A stretch of 64,000 nt of DNA, taken from assembly GCA_013365325.1 (NCBI GenBank), contig JABVXV010000165.1, positions 1 to 64,000 of the forward strand, written 5' to 3'. This document shows, one piece after another, positions 53,901 to 64,000 of this stretch. The stretch's first letter is position 1, and every line of letters starts with the position of its first letter. This DNA comes from Dipetalonema caudispina. Taxonomy: Eukaryota > Nematoda > Chromadorea > Rhabditida > Onchocercidae. Position numbers and translations under genes: made by a program. Under the pieces are notes generated by a model. It was not told where the DNA came from. It made no database searches and worked only from the letters and a program-made list of their open reading frames with translations.

Positions 53901-55647
53901 ATTTGATGGGACAAACTAAGCTGATTAGTTGTCTGGGTGGTTAGGCTGCTTATTGAAGGCTGTTTGAGGCTTTATTGCTTGTTATTTGCTGACACAACTT
54001 TCATTGACTTGTTTTTGCCTTTCTAATGGCTGCAACTTAAGTATGAACATGCATATATACTACATATTATGCATATATATATATATATATATGTGGGTGT
54101 ATGAGTTGATGTGGAATGCCTCAAGAAACTGCATGTTTGGTTGTGTTTGGATAGCTTGCATCGCGAATATATTGCTTGCTTGGCAATACATATAAATTTA
54201 GATATATACGTATATGCGCCTCTGTTGTGCCTCCGAAACCCATTATTCGAAAACCATCCAATTTGGACAGGCAATTTTGCGGCACCCCCAAAAGATTCAT
54301 TGTTGGAACGAACGCACTTCTCTTTTCCTTTGCCACACATTTCATTGTGATCTGTGTACCATCTGTTGGTAGGCTAGCCGCATTCCCTGTAACCCTTCGT
54401 CCAATTGACAATCCTTTTCTTCTCCTCCGATATATTCACAAACTTTTGAATTCTTGCAAACTGTAATTGTTGTTTCTGTTGTTGCATATTTACACTATCG
54501 GATATGTATGTATGTATATCTCTCAGGCATTTCCGATATAATATTTATCCACTTATGCCTGAGTTGTAAGCTTCGATGAATGGATAGTTGCTTGTTCTCG
54601 ATGAATGAAACAGGCAGGCATTTCTTAAGATAATTTTTATATCCTTATATTTGTTGTTGTTTCATCTCTTTTTTTTTTTTCTTCTTCACCTTATCCATTA
54701 CTGTACTTGTCAAAACCTATAGTAAGATTACATATTATATCATTTGTGGTTGATGAAAAGATTTACGTAGAATTAAACTTCCTGCATTATTCACTCTTTT
54801 TTCACGATTAAGTTATGTTTGCCACCTGACGCGAATTTATTTCCAATCCTCTCGTCATATTTATTTATTGATTTCTTCCAAGCTTGAGATTTAGTAGTAA
54901 TCTGATTCGTAAATTTTATTTTAAACTATTCAATAGCTCTGATCTTTGGAATTATTTCTTGAATAATTCATAGGCAGTGATATTTTAAAGATCACTGCTG
55001 AACGAACAGGTTGCACTATACTTATTCTCAATCAATCATTTACAAGAGTCAGCTTCATGGTGATGAACAACTTAAATAGCTTCCACCTTATCTGTGAATT
55101 TTGATGATATATTAATTTCTTTGAAATTCTCTAATTGAATTTAGAAATTTACTCAGGTATTTGATGACTGGTTCTACTTGTATCGTTATCTTTCAAATAG
55201 TGAAAACAGGCATTGTTTTTGTTAATTCCAGTAAAAATAGGGGGATAAAAAAAGAATTTGGTCAGTCTCTTAAAATAGGTATAGTAGTGGTAGGAACTTA
55301 CTGTTTACAGTATTTGACATTTGGATGTTTTATTCACCGCGAGATCTCGAATGTATCCTTTATTCTCTCGATCTGGAAAGGATATTTATTTGTGGGAATT
55401 CACCAGCTCATTACAGGCGTTACCGTTCATTTTTCACTTATTCCGCAGTAGTATATCAAAGATGTAGGAGTGTGTAGAAATTGAAATTAAAAAATTACTG
55501 TTAACAATGAGAAATAAAATTTGAAGGAGCAGAAGAAATTAAAGAAATCTTTGTGCATCGTTCTGCTAACATAGTTGCGTTGTTACATACATTTTCGACA
55601 GGAAAAGAGATTGAGGGGCCACAAAAATTTCCACAGCATTTTCATAG
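50944..55647. other. Non-coding stretch upstream of CCDC22
   Basis: Contains the CCDC22 promoter region at its left end. A 24-base A run lies near 53597-53620 and an (AT)n run at 54072-54092. Between 54111 and 54466 several overlapping frames of 79 to 105 codons are open on both strands and base composition is less AT-rich than around it, but no domain or splice context identifies a gene. Confidence 0.55.
54072..54092. repeat. (AT)n microsatellite
   Basis: A run of AT dinucleotides. Confidence 0.9.
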
Positions 55648-55653
55648 TTTTAT
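55648..55653 (-). terminator. Possible polyadenylation signal for the 99-residue gene
   Basis: AATAAA on the minus strand, about 92 bases after the stop codon at 55745. Confidence 0.4.
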
Positions 55654-55744
55654 TTTAGACACAAAATTTTTTCGTTCTGAGGTAGGGCCAAGTTCTAAAA
55701 GCTAAGATTTCAAGTTGGCCTGGAAGAAATGAAATTTGGAAAAA

Positions 55745-56087
55745 TTATATGACTTTAACTTGAGACTGCATATCAGAGAACCGATTAATTTCGAAATAAC
55801 CAAGGCATGAAAGTTTTAAAATATATGTCTCCTGAATGAGGTTAAGGATCCTGTCATTTGATAGGATTATTAGTTCTTCCAGCTTGACTGGTCTGTAAAA
55901 AGTAAAAGATGAGGAACAGGAATACGGTATTTTACCGATTATCTTCATGGTCAGATTTTAAGATTTCAAATTCCTCGTTTTTCTGGAAAGGGTTGAGAAG
56001 TCTTTCCATTTCGTTTGATGACTCTTTTCCATTATATATATTAGATGTACGATAATTGACAGTGTGCTTTTCAAAAAGTGCATCCAT
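55745..56087 (-). CDS. Candidate two-exon gene for a 99-residue protein
   Basis: The minus strand has ATG at 56087 directly after an AAAATCAG acceptor, an exon to 55936 ending in phase 2 at a GTAAAA donor, a 43-base intron with a pyrimidine-rich TTTTTACAG end, and a second exon 55892-55745. The joined frame is open for 99 codons and an AATAAA follows about 92 bases later. The first half is polar and acidic (KNEEFEILKSDHEDN). The second half is Leu/Ile-rich (KLEELIILSNDRILNLI) and vaguely resembles a leucine-rich repeat, though one unit is too little to assign a family. The exact agreement of start context, phases and poly(A) signal is what supports it. It could also be the last exons of a larger gene. 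Confidence 0.4.
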
Positions 56088-57014
56088 CTGATTTTTCTGC
56101 ACTGCAGAATTTATTTTTTTCTCCTCAAATTTTGATGGCGGGCAAAAAGGAAACGAAAAATTCGTCCTTTAAAGAATACACTGTGGCACATTGACACTGA
56201 AGTTCTAATTGTGTGCAACGCCTTTCTGTGTCTCATCATCATAAATTTATTATTAATACAGAGAAGAAATGTCGCTTCTTGAAATTTCCAAATCTAAGCT
56301 TTTCACAATTTTATGTTTTCATCATATCTTTTTTCTTACAAATTTCATAAGATTGTTGTTTGAAAAACGATATGGAAAATTCTATCATCCAAAAATTTCA
56401 CTAGAAAATTGATTTTTGGCTTTGTGCTTTCCTTTATATTGTTGTATGAAAAAAATAAGTGAACAAACCACAATCAGCAATGTTACTTATTTCCAATCTT
56501 TACAATTACAAAAATTTGGCTTTATGTTTTTTGAACTGTTGTACTGCATGTATGTCTGATGTATTGGAATAAAAATGATAAAATACTAAAAAATTTCAAG
56601 TTTTGTTTTTTGTTCTTCGCATAATGACATTGACATTGTACATGGGTAATTTTGAGAATAATATTTGATGAGAATGGTGCGATAGTGATATGTTTATGAT
56701 GATGTCAATAATTGTGTGATAATTGGGACGATTTGATGTGGTCTAAATGGTGATGATGATGATCAGGCTGGAAGCTGTAATATTCCAGTACCGGAAAAGA
56801 GGAATGATGAAAAGGATAGGATAAGTGGGAAAGGAGATGACGATGGAGACGTTCCAGGAACAGCCGATAATGATGCTACTATCATTTTTTGAAGATGAAG
56901 AAGCCAAACAGAAACGAAAATTGTTCTCATTGCACTGCAATGTACTCTTCTTTTCCTCTCCTCTTGTTCAACCCTTTCATTTCTCTTTTCATGTTTTTTT
57001 TTTTTTTTCTTTTT

Positions 57015-57045
<31 letters not shown>

Positions 57046-57609
57046 CAAGAAATTGCTTTTGGAAATGATGTGTTCGAGCCCTCTTTTCGTCATCAGGTTA
57101 ATATCTCCTGTTTTGCTTCTTTCTCCTATTCTACTGTTTTTTTTTGTTTTTATTTCCTAGATATTATTGCTATTGCTATTTCCTAATTCGGTCTAGCTGA
57201 AACCTGTTGTCTTACATGTATAACTTATCGAAAATGACATGAGTAGTATATTTGCTTGGATGTTGTAGCCGTTCGTCTCATCTGACCTCAAGTTTCATCA
57301 AGGCTTCCATTGTATCTATATATCTAACCTCCTTATCCAATGTCCACTGCACGGTTTATCTTCGATTGAACAATATCGATGTATCTTTCATAGGCGCCAA
57401 TAGACATCACAACAAAATCCTGGACTAAGCAGATCACGGATTTGATTGATTTACTTCTTTGCAATCCTAAACATGCACTTTATTCCTCGTATCTTTCGTT
57501 TGCTGATAATGGCAGTCAAGTTTCGCTTAGTTTTCTTAAATTTTAATGGATGAATCTCAGTTATTTGTCCCGATTTTCTAGTTCCTGTTTACACAAATGG
57601 GAGGAAGAG

Positions 57610-57637
57610 AAGGAAGGAAGGAAGGAAGGAAGGAAGG
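57610..57637. repeat. (GAAG)n tetranucleotide repeat
   Basis: Seven or so consecutive AAGG/GAAG units on the plus strand. Confidence 0.92.
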
Positions 57638-58677
57638 TTGAGGAGAACATCGAGCTCCTAATTGAAATATTACCGGATTAAAAAGCTGTGAGCCAATGCT
57701 AACAGTGCTGGTGATGAGGATAATGCCATCACTGCATGCTTCTCCATCAATAATTGTCACTGTTCCGATGTCAAAATGACATCTGCGATGGGCAGACTAG
57801 TTAAGAAGTTTCTGGGAAGGTGCTGTTGAGAAGTAGGACATGGGATCGCGCCGGTTAATTACAGCGACATTCATTTATGAAAGACTCCCTTGAGGATAAC
57901 TTGTAGTAATGAATACTGCAGTATTAAGCTTTTATAGGATACAACCGGAGTGCTAATTGATATTTCCTCAACTATACACGATCACTATATATTACTTCTC
58001 CTTCATTATTCACAAAGCCTCTCTACCTTCCGTATTCTTTTTATATATTAAAATGACATATTCTGTATAACATAGCGATGACTCGATTCTATTCTTTCAA
58101 TACTTTACACTGTCCAATACGTTTTGATACGTGTCATTACCAATCTATTTACATTGGCTCATTTTCCCAAAATGGAAAATACTCTAACGATCGGAAATGG
58201 ATAAGAAATAAATCTAAACTTCCTACAACTCTTTACTTTGGTATGAGGATTTTAGCGTTGTAAACTTACTTCTGCTAGAAGTTTCATATCAAGGAATTAT
58301 ATTATCGTTATCGAATCTTTCTGCGTTTCTCAAAAACCTGCAAGATGTATTATTCCTGGAGGATTCCGCTGTATCTATTTTCACATCTGTTATATTTTAC
58401 AACATAGAAAAAAAAAATCATTGCAGATATTTGGTACTGAGTTGAATGTAAGTATGCATTTTTGCACATGGCAATTGTCGCACAGAAGATATTTATATCC
58501 TCATCATATATGTCAACCTAATCTTTTATGCTAATATTGTTTGCACCATACGTTTTGCCAAAAAAATATGTTTATCACGGATAATGATGCTTATAGCCTG
58601 AGAGTTTTGTGCTTGTTGTAAATTGCGATTGCAAGTTAAAGGCTCTAGAGGCGGATGTTCTCTGTTACGCATGAAAC

Positions 58678-58746
58678 TGTGTATGTGTGTGTATGTGTAT
58701 GTGTGTGTATGTATGTATGTATGTATGTGTGTATGTGTATGTATGT
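58678..58746. repeat. (GTAT/GTGT)n repeat
   Basis: Interspersed GTAT and GTGT units. The Tyr/Val/Cys and His/Thr/Ile runs in overlapping frames are products of this repeat. Confidence 0.92.
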
Positions 58747-59892
58747 GAAGTGTATTTTGATGAGAACGTTGCAATGATCACACTCTTGGAAGGAGAACAT
58801 TCCCCGAAGTATAAGTACAATTTGAGAGTACCTGTCAATCAATCCAATGTTCATTGGACATCACTAAATGACCTTGCGTTGATTTTCTTCATCCTTTTTA
58901 ACGTGCTTTGCTGCTTTTCCATCTTTTGCCATTTCTTATCCATCTTTTTATTTACACGATTCCTATTTGCATATACCGTCTGTTTCACATACTAATAGCT
59001 GAGAAACTCAGAATGTTTTTCTTGCAGATATCTATTCGGATGAGCATTTTTTTGATCAACTTTGTATGGCTTCCTGAGTTATATCCTTGTCAAATCAATT
59101 GATTACTCTCATTCCTTATTTACTTCAGACCTTTTTCAGAAAATAACGCATAACTGGCAATTATCAAGAGATAATTATGGATTTCGATAGGATAAAAGTT
59201 TGTGTTCTCTGGGAGAGTGGATGAATTGCATCTCTAGTGACGAGAGTTGGAGGTCATACATTTCCACTTGAAAAAAAGGAGGCAACTTTATCGGCTACCA
59301 TGAGAGTAGTATATATTTATAGTTAAGGTGGTAGGGCTATACGGGAAGAACCCGCGATAGCTGCTGCATATGGTTTAAGGATAATGAAAACAGTGTGCGG
59401 ATGACAAGGCGATCTTATAGGACATGTTGCTTCCTCCTCATTTGATCAATTGTAATGAGCAGAGGCGTCAATGAGATTTAAACCAAGAGGTTACTTCAGA
59501 ATTAATCTCCTAGTCCTGCTTATAATACTTTTTGAAATGTGCAATTATCACTGCCAGTTTACCTGAAAGATTTTTATAGTCAGATAACGGTGTTATCTGA
59601 ATTATAATTTGTGGTAAACATAGACCATAAATTATTTGAAATTTGAAATGACATTTATTCCTCTGGATGGTACTTAGTTGGTTACAACTATCTTCCGAAT
59701 GTCCCTTCTTAAAAATATGCTTAACTAGCTAGTGCCTTTACATTAATTCATCAAGCATAATTTCCTAGATGTGCATCCTGTTGCTACTTCGTAATATTGT
59801 TTTCATTTCTTCTTTTCTGTTTTTCCTTCCCTTTCTATTTAATTTCGACTGATTTAGTGAAGTCGTAATTTTCTCCTGCATAGCAGTTCCTC

Positions 59893-60037
59893 AGAAAAAA
59901 ATTCTATTGTTTGCCATCAATAATTTACTTAAATTTGCAAAACCTCCAATTTATCGATCGAAAACAATTAGAGGATTAGAGGATTGAAGGTTTTGCAAAT
60001 TTGAGTAAATTATTGATAGCAAACAATAGAATTTTCT
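59893..60037. repeat. Inverted repeat with 55-bp arms (foldback element or hairpin RNA)
   Basis: The left arm, 59893-59950, begins with AGAAAA, runs through ATTCTATTGTTTGC and ends CCTCCAAT. The right arm, 59983-60037, is its reverse complement with three single-base differences and one 3-base gap. The spacer is 32 bases and contains a GAGGATTA/GAGGATTG repeat. An RNA from either strand would fold into a stem of about 55 pairs. It may be a small foldback transposable element (MITE-like) or a hairpin RNA gene; no target-site duplication was established. Confidence 0.85.
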
Positions 60038-60840
60038 GGTGGCAGTAGCAGCGAAAATAAAAGTGGACGAACAGAAATTAATGCCTTATTTTGCTCAAAT
60101 TTTTCATCAAATTTCTTGTAGGCAAATAAGCTTCAGCGAAAAGTGAGGTATAGCAGGAGTTGTATTAGCATCTTGAATAATTCCTTCGTTCGGTGTTGCA
60201 GTAGGTACGAGAGAGTAACTAACATAAAGCAGAAGTAACTATCGTCCTTTTTTTCCGAAATTCAATTTTGTGCTTTTTCCTCTTATCACATCAAGGATAT
60301 CCCTTTTACTAGCAGGAAGGCATAGCATCATCCTGCTCGGTATTAAATTCCTCCTTTATTTACCAATGATAATTTCATTTTACATCATTCACTGTTAATG
60401 TTGCATGCCTTGCAAACTGTGACAATGTTTTCTATCACAGTTTACCATCGGTCGTCCATTACAAGAATGCTCAAAAATATTTGTTGCTGGTCTTTTCCGG
60501 GAATCGTCGATGGCTGAGAATTATTCAAGTTCTAAAAATTTTTAGTGAATATTTTTAGATTCCTTTCCTTCTCTTCTGTCAGCTGGAAAATCCTATCCCT
60601 TGACATCAGTTTTTGTTCATGCCTTATCAACAGTGCACTCATTACAATTTTGAACCCTGCTGTACCATCTTAACCATTTGAAAATATGAACTTGACAGCT
60701 GGTTTGCTTTTAAGCGTTTCTTACCTTTAGGTGTAATGTCCACTACTGAATTTGTATATTACAGGAGAAGCATCCGTGTATTATAAAATAGCAATTCTGA
60801 ACCAAATTTCGCCGTGGCAATTGCATCACCGTTGCTGCAG
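60038..60840. other. Non-coding stretch before the final partial gene
   Basis: No open frame or motif that I can support. It may be an intron or upstream region of the gene that follows. Confidence 0.5.
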
Positions 60841-62026
60841 CCGGCCCAGCTAAAGCCTGTGGCCGGTCGAGCTTTGTATTCACATATGGTCGCTTCATCT
60901 TCCGCAGTGCCTTCACCAGCCTTGTGTCCACGTCCTCAGAATGCTGTAACACCAGGTTTCAAATTCCTCCATATTTGTTTCGTTTATTCCTGGCAGCTGC
61001 CAGTTTTTGGTTAAATATTCGTATGTTTACGACTTGCTTCAAGCGTTTTTTTTTTTTTTTTTTCGAATTTATTTACCTGAATACCATTTGGAATAATTGA
61101 CATCGAGAACGCCATGTTCTAAACAAATACTGTCCAATGGGACAAGGTAATATTTCCAACTCTTTCCGGCATAGTATTAGTCCATATGCTTCATGAGAGC
61201 TTTAGCAAACTTGGAACTTATAAAGTTTTTAAAACTTTGACTGCTAGGATCGTGAGTTTTTAAGCTTTTTAAATGTTTTTTAAGAGTAAATAATTCAAGT
61301 CTCTCAACAAATTTAACTAAAGTTTTACATCACATCACTCAAAGTAAGTGAAACTTCAGTTTGACTGACCAGAGCCAAACAACTCAGGAAGCGAACTGGT
61401 GAACAGATTAAGTGATATGGTCTGACGGTTGATATGTCGGATCTTTTTGTGGAGGGTTGTTCTTGGTCACTCTAGCTTATGTTCGTGCTACTACCAGACT
61501 GCACTTCTGGTGGAACTGTAAATTTTAAAAAGTATGATTGTTAAAGCATAGAGTTTCCTCTATTGAGTTAAAGTGTTTGAGATGTCAAATAATCTTTTTG
61601 CTTGGACGAAACATAGTACTCTAAACCAGCAAATAGCATAATATGATGCATCATCTCTTTTTTGTATTTCATATCTGTAGTTCAGAGTTTCTCGACCTAC
61701 CGAAAGTTAATTTATTTTGTCAGCTGTGTAAAATTATTGCAAAGTTCCTTTCCTTCACGTAGTTTATTCCATCACTGAGAAGTTAAAAGTTACATTTTTT
61801 CGAATCACTGTATTTTCCCGTAGTTACACAACTTGATTTTGTACCTTTATTTTATGAAGATACCAAAATTGTTATGTTTCAGATCATTATCCAATGGCAC
61901 CACTTGGACCAAATGGTGGCCCTCTTTCTAGTCATACTGGAACTGCTTCAAGCGGGATGCCATTCCGAGGACAGTTTATGAATCATGCCGTACAAATGGG
62001 TTTGCCACCGCATATATCAGACGGGT
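60841..62026 (+). CDS. Two internal exons of an unidentified Pro/Gly/Met-rich protein (partial)
   Basis: Exon 60841-60957 follows a TTGCTGCAG acceptor and ends in phase 1 at CCAG before GTTTCA. Exon 61883-62026 follows ATGTTTCAG and ends in phase 2 before GTAAGC. They join in frame. The product is disordered and rich in Pro, Gly, Ser, Met and His, for example HYPMAPLGPNGGPLSSH and MPFRGQFMNHAVQMGLPPH. Such composition is seen in the N-terminal parts of transcription cofactors and RNA-binding proteins; LIM-domain-binding proteins came to mind, but no diagnostic domain is in view, so I give no name. The next exon probably lies to the right of the window. Codon choice is less AT-rich than in the surroundings, supporting real coding sequence. 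Confidence 0.5.
61047..61064. repeat. Poly-T tract
   Basis: A run of about 18 T within the intron of the final partial gene. Confidence 0.85.
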
Positions 62027-63872
62027 AAGCTTCATTGTTAATTAAGCTACAGGAAAGAATGCATCGTGTAATACGGCATTTTACATGCTGTTAAAGGGTA
62101 TATATTTTGTAACAGTTCACCTGGAGGAACAAAGCAATGGATTCATGTATAGCGATGGGAGACTTTGAATTCGAAGATTTTATCGTTTGAATTTGTGCCC
62201 CAATCCTGAATTTTGTATAGATGGCATCGAGTGTACTGCTGTCTCTGTAGAATTTATGTTACATTTAAAGTAATTAACAGTCTTCGGATGACCATTTATA
62301 ACTTCACAGTCATTCCATACTTAATCTTTGTGAACATTATCCCGATCTCTTAATCCCAATAAAACAGGATGCTAAGGAATACTTGGAAATGGTGAGTACT
62401 TCCACAAAAAATAATTGTTTGGGAGGGAGTGGAGGAGAGCACGGGTGAAAGTGGGGGGAGGGGGGAAGAAACCGAATTGTGAACTTTGAAAGAAATGTTG
62501 GAGATTTAGCGGTATGATTTTGGCAAGTCAAAATGCTTCTATTTAAAGGTTAGCCAGAAGTTGAATCTTCTTGAAGAAAATTTCAGCGTGAGGTACCTTT
62601 CATCATCTTAGAATCATAACGTATGTTAGCAGAAGATATCCTGAAAGTGCCCAAAATACAAGCAGAGTATGAGCAAATTTCGGGTAAGAAGGTGGCTTAT
62701 TATGCAATATAATTAGCAGTGGGTATTAGTAGATACCCTATCTGTACGATTTGCGGGCGCACATAACCTAACTGGATTCCTTAGATAACTTTCTTTTGAA
62801 TCGAAATTTTGATGCTACGATGCCCCGGGGTATATTCGAGAGTGACAGGAACATGCAGTTATTTACTCATCCGGTTGACTATATGTATGTATACTGTGAG
62901 CATGCACACCCGTTCAGCAAATGTTGCGATGGTGCTGTTGCCACAGTCAACGAACCTCTGCCATTCCCAATAGCTGTGCCGACTTCTCCCTTCTTGACTT
63001 CAAACTGGTTTCACCTTTTTGACCTCGTAGAAATGCACAGCTTGGAATGTTATTTGTCAACATCGCTTCTCGTTCCAACTTATCACACAACAGTCATCCA
63101 TTGCATACCCTAGGTAAGCTTGATCATCTGAAGTAGCAAGTTGGAACCCTCGGAAACTTCGATGGCGTCAAAAGCGAAACATCATTCATCGTATTGACAA
63201 CTGATATCGAAGCTCTTGAGTTGCGCAGGAACTGTTTAACATTCAGTATAGCGTTTTTACTTATATCTTTCTACGGGAGAACTAAAATCCAGATTTAGTT
63301 AACCGGTCTTTAAAGTTTAAGGGGTTCATGGTTTTTTTATGCACTGTTATCTTTTATAGTGATGTCGTCCTTGATCGGCATTGGAATTTGATGGCATTAG
63401 GGACATTAGGTAGATGAATGTAAAGGGAGAGAGGAAGGATAGTGTTGCGAGAGGATGCGAGGTCAAAAGGTCAAGGTGAGCAGTTGATGTACTCATCCTA
63501 CTGTTACGGTTCTATATCCTCGCGTCATTGAACAGCTCACTTCCGATAGTACTACAAATAAATGATATGCGTGCTATAGTGTGTAGTGTTAGCTGCAAGT
63601 TAGTTGAGTAAGCCTCAAACAATTGTGGCAGTGATGGAGAAAGAGTGATAAAGGAAAGGGGTCATCGGTAGCTAACCATCTCTTATTGGCTTAGTGTGGT
63701 AACTGGGCTGTCCACTTTCTCTGGATATCAATTCTGAAAGCTAGTTGTAACCACTTGCCTTATTTCCATGTCCCATTCGAAAGCAGCCTTCTACATGCAT
63801 ATATTTATCATCTATACATATAATATATATATTTATATATACAGGTGTATTATATATATATATATGTGTGTA

Positions 63873-63903
<31 letters not shown>

Positions 63904-64000
63904 GTCAGATCATTGTCTCGTTGACTTTGCTTGTGTCAAGCTGTAAGAGCGTTAGAGCGGCACGCGTTGAAAGTTGCTCATAAGGTAAACTAACTCCCTT
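62027..64000. other. Right end of the window, probably intronic
   Basis: It follows the donor of the last exon found. A frame of 105 codons at 62796-63113 ends just before a GTAAGC and is less AT-rich than its surroundings, but no acceptor and phase combination gave a convincing exon. A G-rich patch (GGGGGGAGGGGGG) lies near 62453-62465. Confidence 0.45.
63824..63905. repeat. (AT)n followed by (GT/GTAT)n microsatellite
   Basis: An AT block changes into a TGTG/TATG block of the same kind as at 58678-58746. Confidence 0.92.

Larger units (their letters stand above)
56088..59892. other. Non-coding stretch with simple repeats
   Basis: Mostly AT-rich DNA, with a T-rich block at about 56994-57045, a (GAAG)n run and a (GTAT/GTGT)n run listed separately. 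Open frames here are driven by the repeats. A perfect 8-bp palindromic stem lies at 59581-59599. No gene was recognised. Confidence 0.55.

Noticed and set aside
60743..60952. Minus-strand frame opposite the exon at 60841-60957
   Set aside because: It is the complement of a segment that has a matched acceptor, donor and phase on the plus strand, and no splice sites support the minus frame.

Overview
This window is nuclear DNA of a nematode, most likely a filarial or related parasitic species. It is strongly AT-rich, its genes are split by many short GT-AG introns with TTTCAG-type acceptors, and intergenic gaps are long. The clearest protein is a muscle myosin regulatory light chain of nematode type. 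Two genes have a TTTCAG-type acceptor 5 to 7 bases before the ATG, which fits spliced-leader trans-splicing. No bacterial, phage, plasmid, CRISPR, rRNA or tRNA signature was found.

Layout. 1-4193: microsatellites and sequence without a supported gene. 4194-13226 (+): trehalose-6-phosphate synthase, about 26 exons, a GT20 synthase followed by a HAD phosphatase-like domain. 13227-17889: gap. 17890-21720 (+): an SLC17-type anion/phosphate cotransporter, 11 exons. 21721-26523: gap. 26524-28177 (-): myosin regulatory light chain, 4 exons. 28178-40548: a 12 kb gap with no firm gene. 40549-43537 (-): calsequestrin, 11 exons. 43545-47632: gap. 47633-50943 (-): CCDC22, the coiled-coil scaffold of the COMMD/CCDC22/CCDC93 complex, 13 exons. 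50944-64000: mostly non-coding, with a possible 99-residue two-exon gene (55745-56087, -), a 55-bp-arm inverted repeat (59893-60037), simple repeats, and two exons of an unidentified Pro/Gly/Met-rich protein (60841-62026, +) that probably continues past the window.

The genes do not form one pathway. Calsequestrin and the myosin light chain are both muscle genes on the same strand (Ca2+ storage and myosin regulation) but lie 12 kb apart. All five main models were assembled by hand so that exon phases agree across every junction. The doubtful places are the N-terminal part of the trehalose synthase (5702-6185), where the reading frame appears to shift twice, and one GC-AG intron in CCDC22. I found no convincing new multi-gene system. 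The items most worth checking are the frame shifts, the hairpin, the small gene and the odd calsequestrin C-terminus.
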